From: Plakobranchus ocellatus
Lineage: Eukaryota > Mollusca > Gastropoda > Plakobranchidae
Length of the DNA: 36,115 bases
NCBI GenBank assembly: GCA_019648995.1
Contig: BLXT01003909.1
Coordinates: 836,314-872,428, forward strand
Direction of reading: 5' to 3'
The notes under the pieces are model-generated. The model did not search any database. It saw nothing but the letters and a program-made list of their open reading frames with translations, and had not been told where the DNA came from. Made by a program: the position numbers and the translations under genes. Below are positions 1-12,437 of this stretch, piece after piece (the first letter of the stretch is position 1; each line of letters starts with the position of its first letter).

Positions 1-659
1 TTTTTTTTTTTTTTGGGTAGCATTAAAAATGGAGAAATAAAAAAGAAATTAAAATTTTGTGAAGTTAACAAACAACATAAAAAATAAAACCACCTCAGAG
101 AAGTACATCAACTTTTTATTAGGCAATGATTACTTCCTTCCAAAATATGTACTTGTCAATTGAGGCTTATTCCCTCAATTTTCTTACGATTCCTTTTGAA
201 AATACATTTACATTAATATCTTCTTCTATTTAACAGTGCACATCTGTGTATGTATGTAGATCCAGATCCAATAAAATTAGTATTGATGTAAACCTTTGAT
301 TGCTTTAATCCTCATAAGATTCTACTATATGAGAAGCCATTTCCTCCTTTTCCTCTTTGGGCAAAAAAAAGGTAAATATCACAAAAAGGAGTATATTTTC
401 ATTGCAACCATGTTCAAGCAATGCTTCAGTCAAAGAAAGAGGTTTGTGTGAATAAATTTCTTTTTTTTTTTATATATGGGAAAGTGCAATTCATGCAATT
501 TTCCTCAAATTTGTGTTATTGCAAAGTTCTGTTTTTCTTTTGCTGGATGCAAAAATTTCATGGATTTTGGTTGATGAAGATCGAAAGTTATCTAAAAAAA
601 AATCCTTTAAAAAGCTGGCTCCAAGCACATGTGCACCTCTAAAATGGCGGGCGCAGAGT

Positions 660-1175
660 GATTTAACAGCTATGTCTTTTTGTAAGTGCATCTTTTACTT
701 TTTATTTTCTTTTCAAAATCATGAGATGTCTCCATGTCCTTCTTAATTTGTCTTAAAAACTGTATGTCTTCAAAGGATATAAATGTGAGTGATAGTCTGC
801 GTGAGCTGCATGCTTGTTTAGAATTGATTAGCTTAATCTGATAGTTGTAGGTTTGCTGTTATGATTAGTTTCAGAGACTTTAAGTGTAAATTACATGTAT
901 GGTATTCCCTGTTGCTTTTTTTTTTTTTCAAACAATTTATTGCAAACGACTTAAAAAGCCATGCCTAAATCATTAAATGCATCTTTTACTGCTTCAGTGA
1001 GATGTTCATGTCCTTTATGATAGCTTTAGGAACTGCATTTGGTTTTCATTTGTTCAAATAGTGATTGTCCTACATGAGCTGCATAGTGCATGCCTGTTTT
1101 GCAATGTTTCCATTATCTGATAGTTGTAAATGGTACTGGTTTGAATGCTTCAGAGATTTGGAATGTAAATTACAG
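660..1175. repeat. Old tandem duplication, unit about 280 bp
   Basis: Two diverged direct copies sit side by side, roughly 660-905 and 955-1175. Both contain, in order, GCATCTTTTAC, a GAGATGT...CATGTCCTT block, GAGCTGCAT, CTGATAGTTGTA and GTAAATTACA, at a consistent offset of about 280-290 bp. There is no coding potential. Confidence 0.6.
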
Positions 1176-1427
1176 ACATATATATCATAGATGCGTGTAT
1201 TAAATTACTTTGTACAATCAATAAACATTTTGAAGAAAAACGGCAGAATCCCTGTATTTTTAATTTTATTATTAATTTAATTTAAAAAAAAAAAATTCTG
1301 CGAAATTACATCATGCTAATTGATCAGACACTACTACACCCTCAAATGTCACTATGTATGTATTAAGACATGTAAAATAGAATAGAAAACCTTGTTTTAT
1401 AAATATATATTCTTTTATTTTTTAATG

Positions 1428-1690
1428 TTGAAATTACAAATTATTATTTATCCATAACATTTAAAAAAAAAAAAAGTTCAAGTATCAAAATGACTATATA
1501 TGTGAAAATGAATATGACAAGCTGTGATTATGACCTGAAAACGGCAACTTTTTAAATCTATTGAAATTGCAAATTATTACTTATCTACAGCATCTCAAGA
1601 GAAAAAAAAAGTACAAATATCAAAATGACTGTATGTAAAAATGTATAATCACAAGCTATGATTTTGACCTGAAAATATGGCTATGTGGAA
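1428..1690. repeat. Old tandem duplication, unit about 133 bp
   Basis: The copy at 1428-1560 is followed directly by a copy at 1561-1690. Shared blocks in the same order include TTGAAATT-CAAATTATTA, ATCAAAATGACT, ACAAGCT-TGATT and TGACCTGAAAA. Divergence is considerable, so the event is old. Confidence 0.65.
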
Positions 1691-4600
1691 GGTTTATTAT
1701 AATGGAATCCATGTTATCTTCATTACCAAGAATAAGCAAAAATAACGAAAATATACTGCATGAACTAAGGGACAGTTTACAAATTTAGTTTCATGGTGTC
1801 ACTACATAAGATACTCTGGGGCAAAACCAAACAAAAGACTGGTGAGATAAGCTATATAACTAGGCTAGGCTGTTGGCTGACGCCGAATCCATTTCATATA
1901 CAATATGTCTTGACCTCCTGGCACATTGTCATCAAGGGCTTACTAAATAATAATATTCTAATAACACGGCCAATTAAAAAAAAGTAATATTATTTAAAAA
2001 AGTGTTTATTTTAAAGTAATGAGAATAGAAAAAAGGAGTATTTTATAATACTAATTAATTCTCTCGTAACTTACCTGAGGATGACCTTAGAGATATTTGG
2101 AAAATACAAAGATCCGTATAAATTTTTTTATTTCTTAAATATATTTTAGTCAATTTGAAAAAAACAACAGCAAAAAAAAATAAACAACTAATCACCATAT
2201 TAATAACTCTCCATAGCAGTAGCACTAAAAGTTAATTCTAGATAAAAAATTTCTCGGGGCCAAGTTTTTTTCTTTAGCATGTTGAAAAATTTGTCCAGTG
2301 ATACACGAATTGAATGATGAAGATGATTACATTCAAACGCATTAAATCATTATTCAGTACACTTCAAATAGAATAAGTAACATTGTTTCATGAAAAACCT
2401 TGCTTTCTCTCCATCAATCTAACATAACTTCTTCATCTGTTACAAAATTTGCTGCTTTAGACTAGAGTCACCCCCACCTCCTCTTTCTCAATGAATAATG
2501 ATAAAACTCTAGATATTGGAGCAATATTGTACAATACAATAGTTGAGTCAATGAACGGGTAGCAAATCCTGACATAGTGACTACAACAAATATAGGCATT
2601 GTGCTTGAAAAAGAAAAATCTGCCCCTTCCTATTTCTGATTGTTCAACTCAATATCCATAGAATTTTTTTCCAAAATTATGTTTCTCATTTCTATTTCTT
2701 TCGTATTCATATAAGCAGTTAGATGCTAAATTACCAGAGGTAGGCTAAGCTGGTTTTTAGTCTCAAAGTTTGAGTTTTAGTTACACTTAGTTTGAATCTT
2801 GTGTATTTCATCAAGGTACAACCAATTATTAAAAATTGCTAAAACCATAAGGACGCACACAAAAACAACAAACAAGTCCCTAGGTCTATAATGAAATAAT
2901 GCAATGATATGGCACACTGAACTCAATGGTCTCCAGCTAGAAGCCCATTTTTTTTTTTTTGTGGAAAGATTTTCCCCCTTATGGTTAGGAACTCTCTCTT
3001 TCATTGGCAAAATCCATCCATTTGCTTAGAATGTTGAGGCCATTAAGCTCTTTCACAACTACATGCACTTTTTTTCCTGCAACCCATCAGTTATGTGAAT
3101 ACTGATTTAAGCTAATGGTGAGACTGAAAGACGGAAATTTTTGAGTTTCTGTACAGGTGTGGAAGGAAACTAGTGGACATGACAGGCAATGTAGCAAGTC
3201 AGTGAGGACTCTTTTGGGTTTTGACTTAAGGCACCAATATGTTCCATTTGAACATTGGCAAAAATCAGCAAGCCATCTAATTGAAAAGTGCACAAGTAAA
3301 CTACAGGAGAACAAGCCTGCCTCTTGCTTAAAAACTTAAAAAAATGAAATTGAAATAATAGATACATGTATGCTAAATTTAAAGAAAACTCCAAGGCCAG
3401 CATCAGTTATTCACAATCTATGCTGATGGTCATCAGTCACAAAGCTGAAGATGGCAGCATCCTTTAGACAAAAATTTATTTGAGAATACACCAGACACTG
3501 TCTGATTCATTGGCCATGTAAAGCCTTATTATGGATATTTGTGAATGAAGTGGTTAAAAGAATAACATGCATTTGGTGGAAAGGAGTGATAATGACTATT
3601 TCAAGTGTATTTCTAAGCAGCAGCTACACTTGAAACCAATGGGTTTTTTGCACATTTTGTGAATATCCAAGGCTATTTTTCTAATGAATTTAAACTAATA
3701 CACAATTTTTTCTATCTAATTGTGGTGAGACATCAAAATCAGGTTTCCATTGAAATTTGAGGACAAGTTTTGTTATTTAAGAGGGTTCCATGATGACACT
3801 TTTTTTTTCCTGTCTGTATATCAAGTCACACAAAAATCATTGATGTTACTTAAGCAGAGATGTCAATATATGATGCATATTGTGTAGATTATCAAAGATG
3901 ATATGATTTTTAATAAATCTCGAATGTAAATACCATTCTTTCCATAAATGTTTATGCAAATTTCTTTTATAAATGTTCTGTCATTGAGAGTTCCTTAGAA
4001 ACCATTGCATATACATGTACATGTATTTATATTACAAATTTATAACAAGAAAAATAGCTGCATAAATCTATAAAAAACGATCTACAATAAAACAGATAAA
4101 AAGGTACACATTGGAATCCAAAATACATATGACTAAAGAAGCATAAAAAGGACTATGGAGATATTAAAAAAAAATATCTTATTAAAAAAAGTAAGATGAC
4201 CCATTTTCTAAATGCATTAAACTATCAGCAGCATTGTAGAACTATCTTTATCACCTTTTACTTCTATTCTTGAAAATTTCCATTTTTCTAGAACTACAAT
4301 GTTTAGGTGTGGAATATTACATACATTATTGTTTACAATTGAGGGTATTAGTTAAGCTGATCATAATACTACAGTTCAATATCTTTGACATGAAAGAAGT
4401 TAATATAAGAGAAATCCTTCAAAAACAAAACAAAACAAAAAGAAAACATAGAATGATATCAGTATAAATTAAACTTCTTATAAATCACACAAAAAAGGAA
4501 AAGTAACGATGTCAATATGATCTGAATAACAAATATAATCACTATGATGTATGACTTGAAACTTGTTCAAGTGAGATGCATGCTATTTGAGAAAAAGTTA

Positions 4601-5979
4601 TATAAACAATTTTCTGCAATTTACAAACATATTGGAAAAAAGTTTAAGGCATTGAGCTATTTTTCAAAATATTGCAGTTAAAGGTTTTGTGAAAAAAAAA
4701 CAAAACAACAGAGAACAAATTGAAACAAAACTGTAGTAAGCGTAAAAAAAAATCAACTTTTCAGTTTTACTTCCTGTTTCTGAAAACTACTGATTAGGAG
4801 ACTGATTTGACGGTAATGCATAAATTACTTCAGTTTTCATTAATCTGTTCATCAAATAATTAATGCACAAATTACTTTTGTTTTCAGTTACCATATAACT
4901 TGGGTTTATTATGTTATATAGATTGATGATGATTTTTTTTTCTTTCTTTACAAAGTGATTTTAAATTATCAAAAGCAGTAAAACTTGGCTGCTAGAACTA
5001 ACTTAGGGACAACCCATGTACAATTGATAACTATTGCATTACTATGTCAAGGAAATCTGATTAAATATACCATAACAATAGTTATAGATAATGATGACAA
5101 AAATCTTCCCTTCCCCTTCCCTCACAAAAAAAAAACAACCCCAAAGAAACACACACACACAAATACAAAACTTATTAATATTTCAAATATTTATACATAA
5201 CACTTGACAATTATACGTCATAGGAATAATCTTATCTTGAAAAGAAAATACTATTTAATTTGAAAAGAAATACTATTTTCTAAAATGAATTAAAGTAAGC
5301 TCTAGATAGGACATGATATTCTGCAAGCAGAGTGAAATTCCAATCCTGACATTCCAAAGTTTAATTAACACAAAAATAGTTTTCCCTACTCACAGCTTTG
5401 AAAAAAAATTACAGGAGTCTCAAAAATGAATCTAGTTGAGAAGCCTAGCAGAGCAGAAAAAAAAGACAACCTGAAAGAAAAAGTTTTAAGTATAACTTGT
5501 GTAAGAAAAATGAAGACTATCATTCAAAATTTAGAAATCGGTAAAAATGGATGTACCTGTCCCACAAAATGAACCAAGATGCACTTATGCATGATTGACT
5601 TTTGTGAAAATCATTATTTAGAGGGGTGGAAACTACTCACTGCTCTTTAATAAGACCATTTATAGACTTTCTTTCAAATAAGAGTAGTAAAATCTTTATT
5701 TCTCTTCTTTGAAATCTTGATTTGATCTCAGTCATGTAGATCTACAACTTGACTCATTTTATAGGACTTAATAGGTGTTATGATCCAATAATTGATAGGA
5801 AAAAAAAATAAAGCAATAAAGACCACACAGGTGTGACTTCCCAAAACTCATTTTATGAAATGGATGCACATGGCTATCTATAATTACAGAAATGGAAATT
5901 ATTTCATTTTTAAAAAAATCTGTTCACAATCATTTAAAAAACTACAAAGGAAGCTACTCACATATGAAGTCATAGGTAG
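1691..5979. other. Gene-free AT-rich flank
   Basis: No coding exon, RNA gene or clear mobile element could be supported. The stretch is rich in A/T homopolymers. A palindromic TACATGTACATGTA motif lies near 4013-4026. The short open frames here match no family I recognise. Confidence 0.55.
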
Positions 5980-6542
5980 CTATTGCCTTGTTGCACAATA
6001 CTATTTTTAAGTTTTTTCCGAACTTGAATAGTGACGCTAGCCACTACTAACTGTTGCCCGGTCAAGGCTACTGAGGGGTTTCTATTAGATCTATATAAAA
6101 GAATTCAGACTAAATAGAAAATTAACAGCTATACAAATTAGATTTATTATTGCACAGATTGATTCGTCCTTTATGATTGCTTATTGACTCTAAAGTTTTT
6201 CCATAATGTATGATCAGATTTTAAAGTTTTGAGGTTAGATCTACGGTTGCTTGCTAGGCCGACTAGTTCTATTTTTGATAATACAGTTCAAACGGATCAA
6301 ATTAAGCAATAAAAAACTCATCCTACGCCCTACTTCATGTTTCTAAATCTACCCAAGGGTATCTCAGGTTGAAATGCAATAGACTCCGATTTTTTTTACG
6401 AAGCTGTTTTCGAAAAGATGGGCTAAATCGTTGACACGCTGGTCTAGTGTTTAGACAGAAAAATACAGTAACGTCTTAGTGGTCCAGAGCCCGGAAACCA
6501 GGTGATGGCCGGTAGTGACGTTTTGCGGCAACAAGGCAATAG
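5980..6542. mobile_element. MITE-like element with 15-bp perfect terminal inverted repeats
   Basis: CTATTGCCTTGTTGC at 5980-5994 is the exact reverse complement of 6528-6542. They enclose about 530 bp that is less AT-rich than its surroundings, including GCCCGG and GGCCGG motifs near the ends and several AGATCT tracts. No transposase frame is present, so it would be non-autonomous. No convincing target-site duplication is visible, which leaves the superfamily open. It could instead be an unrelated repeat whose ends happen to be inverted. Confidence 0.5.
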
Positions 6543-8000
6543 ATCCCTGATATAGAGATTATGAAATTAAGGCACACACTGTGGCTTTGCAGCATGATTA
6601 AAGCACACACAAATTCTACTGATTTTAATAAAATATACAAATAGAAATATCACTGCTTGGTATGACAACTGAATTGCTCATTTTAGAAGCACTTGAGTAG
6701 ATTTGAAAACGTAAACAAAACCAACCAACATCAATATATTATTGTGACAGATTTATAACTGGAACAAAAAAAAACAAACAGGTCCTTGAATTTGAATCCA
6801 AATAAGTTTTTAAGAATATATCAAAATAGCAAAACTTAATCCAGAGACCAAAAAAAAAAACAAGTAGAGAGCCAGCAGCTTGCTTCGAGTACTTTGTTTG
6901 CTATAAATTACATATTATTTTAATAGACAGAAGAGATGTTGAATCTCATATATACAATGTCAATTTTTTAGCTAAATACATAAAGTATAGCTGGCCTAAC
7001 AAAAAATTCCTTCCTCCAATACACAAGCTAAATGACGCATCTCTTATACTATAACCATGCCTAAAATTGATATAGTAAGCAACCACATTTTGAGACTAGT
7101 GCTTTTGAAAGGAGTATTGCAGATCCAGTGCACTGCTTTCAAATAAAAACTCAAGGGACTCAGTTTTACTGAGTAATTGTTTAAGAAACAAAAACATTTG
7201 GGGACCTAAAATCATTAAAGTTTACCCATGCATTTTGGTTTCAGTTTGCATGATTTAGCAGAAAAGAGAAAAGTGAATTTGAATTTGAAGATATGCATCT
7301 TAGCACAAAATCAACATTTATCTATCATGGCTTCACCTCTTCAAAACTCTAAGAATGCAATTCATTTTTGAAAATCTCTTAAAAATGCAAAGGTTTATTC
7401 AAAGTAACAGATCTTACTCCTCAATAACAGATTGCCTTAGGTATCAAATGATACCAAATGATGTTATGTGCAAAGTAATTTCTCCGACTTTTTGTTCAGT
7501 GTCCTTCATGACCAGTCTTTATTGAACCACATTTTCAGCATTTTCTTATTATACCAAATGTCTTGACAGTAGTTCAAATCAGAAGCAAATTAAACCATTA
7601 CTTGAGATGTTCATTTTCTAAATAAAGTAAATAATAATAAATATTGACATGATGTTATGCTTTGCTAAAAATCATAAAGAGATTTATAATTCTATTTCTG
7701 TCTTGATGCAGTATGTTTCTTGAAAAACGGATTGCAAGAAAACAAATTTCTTGAAACTATTTAAAAAGATTGTTTGCAATATCAACTCAAGACAAACTGT
7801 ATGTTATCAAAATTTCGCTGTTCAACTAGAGATTACCACACTTAGATCTCAGCAATGCTAAGGAACCCTTTGCTTACTTTAAGAAACTAACTGTTTTGTA
7901 CATTTAGTCTATTCACAGAGTCAAAATTTGGTTTGGCCTTACATTGAATTTCTTCTATGAAATTGCCTTTTGTAATCCCATTCTGGGTCAGTTAGAAATT

Positions 8001-8006
8001 TTTATT
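8001..8006 (-). promoter_or_regulatory. Candidate polyadenylation signal for PEX11
   Basis: AATAAA on the minus strand, about 0.67 kb beyond the stop codon. It is the nearest canonical hexamer I found downstream of the gene. AT-rich sequence produces such hexamers by chance, so confidence is low. Confidence 0.25.
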
Positions 8007-8359
8007 ATTTTTGTTTTGTTTTGTTTTTTTTAAACTGCACAAAAATGAAGGAACTTATAAACAAACTTTGGCATTTTAGGGCTAACAGATAGAAGGTGTT
8101 TGATATTGTTAACATTGACACAAAAATTGAACAAGTCAGAAAACACAGTGCAGACTTTAGAGGCTGAAGAGATACTCTATACATCAGATCTAAAATTTAT
8201 CAGCTGCACGTCATTTTGAAAAATACCCCCAAAAATCCTTTTTTTTTATGCCACAATAGTCTTCTAAACAGAGTCTGGCTGACTAGTGTAACAGATAAAA
8301 ATGGGTTGTCATAACTTTTTAGATGGTTTTGAGTAGGCTGGCCAAAAAACAAATCTTAA

Positions 8360-8363
<4 letters not shown>

Positions 8364-8408
<45 letters not shown>
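8364..8408. repeat. (TA)n microsatellite
   Basis: About 22 uninterrupted TA dinucleotides, roughly 265 bp past the PEX11 stop codon and probably inside its 3' UTR. It is likely to be length-polymorphic. Confidence 0.95.
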
Positions 8409-8412
<4 letters not shown>

Positions 8413-8671
8413 ATTCATTAAAATTCAGACTATAATCAAAAACTTAATTAAAAAAGAATAACTTACACTATAAAATCATAAAATTCTCAAGCCATAAAAA
8501 TGTGATGTCTGGAGATGCTTTTTGGTTGTTGTTTACTTTTAAAAACTACCTTAGACAAATCTCAACCTGTTAAAAGCTGTGATTAGTAAATTAACTTAAT
8601 AATCTGATAATAATCTCATGAAAGATTTTTGTTATGTTATGGAAACCTAATCAAAATAAAAGCTGAAGGAC

Positions 8672-9237
8672 TCATGAAGGTACAAGACGAAGAAGAGGAT
8701 TCCACGATGATGCAATTCCAATCACTGATGAAACTGTACCAGTGAGTCCCTGTATTCCAGGGGATGCCCTCACATACCCCAATGCCTCTAAAGGTAAAAC
8801 AGCGTCACACAAATTTCTAGCCAGGTCTAAAAAGACAGGTGGGTTTTCAACCACACATTTTAGAAGAAGCTGAGAATTACTCAAAGATGATCTTGATAGA
8901 TGCTTATGCTCACTGGCTCCATTTTTATACTGACTGCGGGACATCTTTGCAGTTCTCTGTTTCATCTCTGAATACAGAATACCCAATATCTCATAAATAT
9001 CCCGGATGATGTTTAACATTATTGTGACTAGCCAAAATCGAGCCGATAGATTAGACCACTTGTCTTTGTCTATTACTGCAAGGCCCACTCTTCCTGCCCA
9101 CACAATGTGATCAAACAAAAGATAGACTGATTGGTTGAGCTTTGAGAGTGTTATGGTCCATCTCAAAATGTGATCTGCTAAATGTATGCTGCGAAGAGCT
9201 CCATGTACAAAGTCAACACTCTTCCCAAGTCTCATAA
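8672..9237 (-). CDS. PEX11B: PEX11 coding exon 3 (terminal)
   Basis: 566 nt from a TTTTGCAG acceptor to TGA at 8674-8672. It encodes residues 63-250, the bulk of the PEX11 domain including both hydrophobic segments. The frame also runs open upstream into the intron's poly-pyrimidine tract, so a naive start at 9265 adds a false phenylalanine-rich leader. The splice join to exon 2 restores the family sequence. Confidence 0.94.
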
Positions 9238-12200
9238 CTGCAAAAAAAAAAAAAAAAGCAGACAAGCATAATTATTTTGGTATTGACTTAATTTTAAAAA
9301 TCACTTTATATGTATGCATGTGCATAACAAAATTAAAGATATTTTTCAATTCTTACACCTATATAATACTCATTATCAATATATAAATATCTATGAAGAA
9401 TATCATATGCTAATGAAGTACACATATTTGCCTTAATTAGATTCAATAAGATTCAATGGTACTTTGCTCTGATTAATCTTTTTTTTTCCTCATCATTTCT
9501 AAAATTGTGAATCTTTTTTTTCTCATACCTCTAAAGTTAGAGGTCACCGCATTTACACTTTCTATATTCATCAACATTAATTTTTCAAGACATTTTTTTC
9601 CATAATGATTTCATATTTATAAAAACCATCTTCTCTATCCTCGTCTGATTCAGCATTATGTCAACTCATACTATTCAGAGTTTTGGTTGTGACACAAGGA
9701 AAAAAAGAAAGACATCAAATAATATAATGATGAGACTTGCACTTACATTTTCTTGTTGTACTAAGAGAGCTGCTGAGTTTTTGCAACTTTAAAACAGTAC
9801 TTTCAGAAACTCCATGCTTCTGAAGATACCACCACATAAACTTGGTCGAATACTGCACCAATCTATTGAAATAAGAAATAGAAACATTAATAAGATAAGA
9901 TACTGTTAATTTAAAAAACAAACAAACATAACACATGATTATAAGGTATTGAAAAAAAAAGCGAACTTAAGTGACACTCTGACAACTGTTTTGCATGTGC
10001 AGTAGTATTTGGCTGAAACTTGCGTTTAGGAGATATGTATGTTCATAAAATGTAGTGAAAATGATCAGCCACTTCCCTGATTAGTAAAACTGCAGGCACA
10101 CTTAATTTATTCCTTGAACAAACTGAACAAACTATGTGCAAGGACTATTGTTTTTGTTTACTTTTGCTTTCCTTTGCTTTGTTTGCTTCACTGTAAGCTT
10201 TATTTTTCAAATCAACATTGAAATTAACAACCAAAATTAAGTACTAGGTCACACGTTACAGCCCATAGGCCTAGGCCTGCAACAGGGGGAAGGGAAAGAT
10301 CAGCAAATGCCTTAATGAGCCACTCACTGAATTATAGAATTATTATTCCATGTTAACAAACAAGAAAGACAGCAGGGACAGAGTATCATTTTGCCTAATG
10401 TCTCCCCAAGATCTACTCTANNNNNNNNNNNNNNNNNNNNNNNNNNNNNNNNNNNNNNNNNNNNNNNNNNNNNNNNNNNNNNNNNNNNNNNNNNNNNNNN
10501 NNNNNNNNNNNNNNNNNNNNNNNNNNNNNNNNNNNNNNNNNNNNNNNNNNNNNNNNNNNNNNNNNNNNNNNNNNNNNNNNNNNNNNNNNNNNNNNNNNNN
10601 NNNNNNNNNNNNNNNNNNNNNNNNNNNNNNNNNNNNNNNNNNNNNNNNNNNNNNNNNNNNNNNNNNNNNNNNNNNNNNNNNNNNNNNNNNNNNNNNNNNN
10701 NNNNNNNNNNNNNNNNNNNNNNNNNNNNNNNNNNNNNNNNNNNNNNNNNNNNNNNNNNNNNNNNNNNNNNNNNNNNNNNNNNNNNNNNNNNNNNNNNNNN
10801 NNNNNNNNNNNNNNNNNNNNNNNNNNNNNNNNNNNNNNNNNNNNNNNNNNNNNNNNNNNNNNNNNNNNNNNNNNNNNNNNNNNNNNNNNNNNNNNNNNNN
10901 NNNNNNNNNNNNNNNNNNNNNNNNNNNNNNNNNNNNNNNNNNNNNNNNNNNNNNNNNNNNNNNNNNNNNNNNNNNNNNNNNNNNNNNNNNNNNNNNNNNN
11001 NNNNNNNNNNNNNNNNNNNNNNNNNNNNNNNNNNNNNNNNNNNNNNNNNNNNNNNNNNNNNNNNNNNNNNNNNNNNNNNNNNNNNNNNNNNNNNNNNNNN
11101 NNNNNNNNNNNNNNNNNNNNNNNNNNNNNNNNNNNNNNNNNNNNNNNNNNNNNNNNNNNNNNNNNNNNNNNNNNNNNNNNNNNNNNNNNNNNNNNNNNNN
11201 NNNNNNNNNNNNNNNNNNNNNNNNNNNNNNNNNNNNNNNNNNNNNNNNNNNNNNNNNNNNNNNNNNNNNNNNNNNNNNNNNNNNNNNNNNNNNNNNNNNN
11301 NNNNNNNNNNNNNNNNNNNNNNNNNNNNNNNNNNNNNNNNNNNNNNNNNNNNNNNNNNNNNNNNNNNCACCAATATTATGGGGTGATGACAACATGAGGC
11401 TTGCGTAAAGATGCTTTTATTTTGAAGTTAAATATGATAATCTTACTTCAGATGGTGAATATTATAACAAAAGATATTGCCAAATCTCATAGAGACAACG
11501 CTGTTAATTCACAGGGGCATTGTCATTGATGTTTATGCAGGGACACATATGATATGATGGGATTGATGAATTAATAACTTTACATACATGCAATGTCTTG
11601 TAAAAGCAAACCTGGCAGCATAATGTATTATACAAATGATAACAAATGTTGTGGTTGAAAAAAGCCTTTGAAACACCTGTTAACCAAGTAATTTGAGGTT
11701 TAGCAAAATCCTGTTTTATGGTTAACAGTTTGTGAGTTAGGCCAATTAATTTTCTGCATTTTCTAAAAAAAAAAAATGTGCTATTGAGTTTTTGCTGTCG
11801 CATTTCACTTTGCTTCACTTCTTGACTTCCTTTAAAAGACAGGCCTACCATGGAGACATGGGAGGACATTTTCCAAACATTCCATTATGTGACCTTACAT
11901 AATAACATATATGTCTTCCATCACACTTTGGGACTCTACCATGCTCAGTCCTCTTCATTCTTTGTAAGTTATCACTCCACCTCTTTCATTACCTTCCATG
12001 TCTCTGGCCTCCTTTGACATTATCTCGCAGGGTTTTACTATTTATTGGATAATTCAATACTGCTTGGGATTTTTTTGTCCACTAAGGGTGCTGAACTGAA
12101 AAAAAAAACAACAACTGTATGATCATGTTTGCGTTGATGAGGATTTCCACAATGGGGAAACACTTTCTAACTATAAAGTACAAAGACGGATAAGTAATGC

Positions 12201-12437
12201 GTTCTTCATCTTCATCTAAATATCACCTACAATATAAGCCCTCGAAACGTTTCTCTTGGTTACTTGGTGGTGGTTCCTCCAAACAGAAATCCTAACTTGT
12301 GTTCCATGTGGGCCTATATAAATGTATGTGAATCATGATTTGAATCGCATTTAAAGCCTTTCTTACCTGAACAATTTATCTCGGCCACTGGCAAGTGAAT
12401 TGAATTTTACAATGTTGTCAAGGAAATCAACATCCAT
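8672..12437 (-). CDS. PEX11B: PEX11-family peroxisomal membrane protein (PEX11 alpha/beta type), 3 coding exons
   Basis: Complete spliced gene read on the minus strand. Exons are 12437-12367, 9862-9747 and 9237-8672, joined by GT/AG introns in phases 2 and 1, giving 753 nt or 250 residues plus TGA. The family remodels and elongates the peroxisomal membrane before fission, and 250 residues matches the usual length of about 240-260. Family landmarks visible in the translation: an N-terminal FNSLASGRDKLFR segment; QYSTKFMWWYLQKHG; the TTRKFMRLGKSVD block across the exon 2/3 join (about residues 59-71); LNQSVYLLFDHIVWAGRVGL (about 96-115); RDIYEI (141-146); the NLCD...PLEALGY block; and a hydrophobic C-terminal segment ending LLRLVPS. 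No signal peptide is seen; insertion is expected through the internal hydrophobic segments. The start is the first ATG of the open frame and matches the family N-terminus. Assignment to PEX11 is strong. The choice of beta over alpha rests on the overall pattern and is less certain. Confidence 0.93.
9747..9862 (-). CDS. PEX11B: PEX11 coding exon 2
   Basis: 116 nt between a TTTCAATAG acceptor and a GTAAGT donor. It encodes the end of Arg24 through Lys62 plus one base. It carries the QYSTKFMWWYLQKHG segment and the conserved STTRK run that leads into the exon 3 RLGKS motif. Confidence 0.92.
9863..12366 (-). other. PEX11 intron 1, interrupted by an assembly gap
   Basis: This 2.5-kb intron separates coding exons 1 and 2. 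It contains the 947-N gap at 10421-11367. The rest is AT-rich with a short CCTAGGCCT-type motif near 10268. A 121-codon minus-strand open frame at 11504-11869 resembles no family I know and is probably chance. No other gene signal was seen. Confidence 0.7.
10421..11367. other. Assembly gap (947 N)
   Basis: Run of N inside PEX11 intron 1. Open frames crossing it are artefacts. The flanks show no coding similarity, so no exon is obviously missing: exons 1 and 2 join in frame without it. Confidence 0.99.
12367..12437 (-). CDS. PEX11B: PEX11 coding exon 1
   Basis: 71 nt from ATG (complement of 12435-12437) to a CAG|GTAAGA donor. It encodes residues 1-23 plus two bases of Arg24. Upstream on the minus strand, a pyrimidine-rich CCTTCAAG could be a 3' splice site for a 5'-UTR exon, with the exon then beginning near 12468. 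That UTR exon is a guess. Confidence 0.88.

Larger units (their letters stand above)
6543..8671 (-). other. Presumed PEX11 3' UTR and downstream flank
   Basis: AT-rich sequence with no coding signal. It holds the TA microsatellite and one candidate polyadenylation hexamer. The transcript end cannot be fixed from sequence alone. Confidence 0.4.

Noticed and set aside
3157..3339. 60-codon plus-strand frame preceded by a TACAG acceptor-like site
   Set aside because: Starts with GTG rather than ATG, no family match, no neighbouring exon that joins it in frame.
9238..9265. Upstream start for the PEX11 exon 3 frame giving a Phe-rich leader
   Set aside because: The leader is the intron polypyrimidine tract; joining exon 2 reproduces the family's RK-x2-RLGKS region instead.
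10324..11408. Several open frames of more than 300 codons on both strands
   Set aside because: They exist only because unknown bases in the N run cannot encode stops; the flanking real residues show no family similarity.
11504..11869. 121-codon minus-strand open frame in PEX11 intron 1
   Set aside because: Contains a poly-Phe run from a homopolymer, shows no recognisable motif and has no splice-compatible context. Probably chance.
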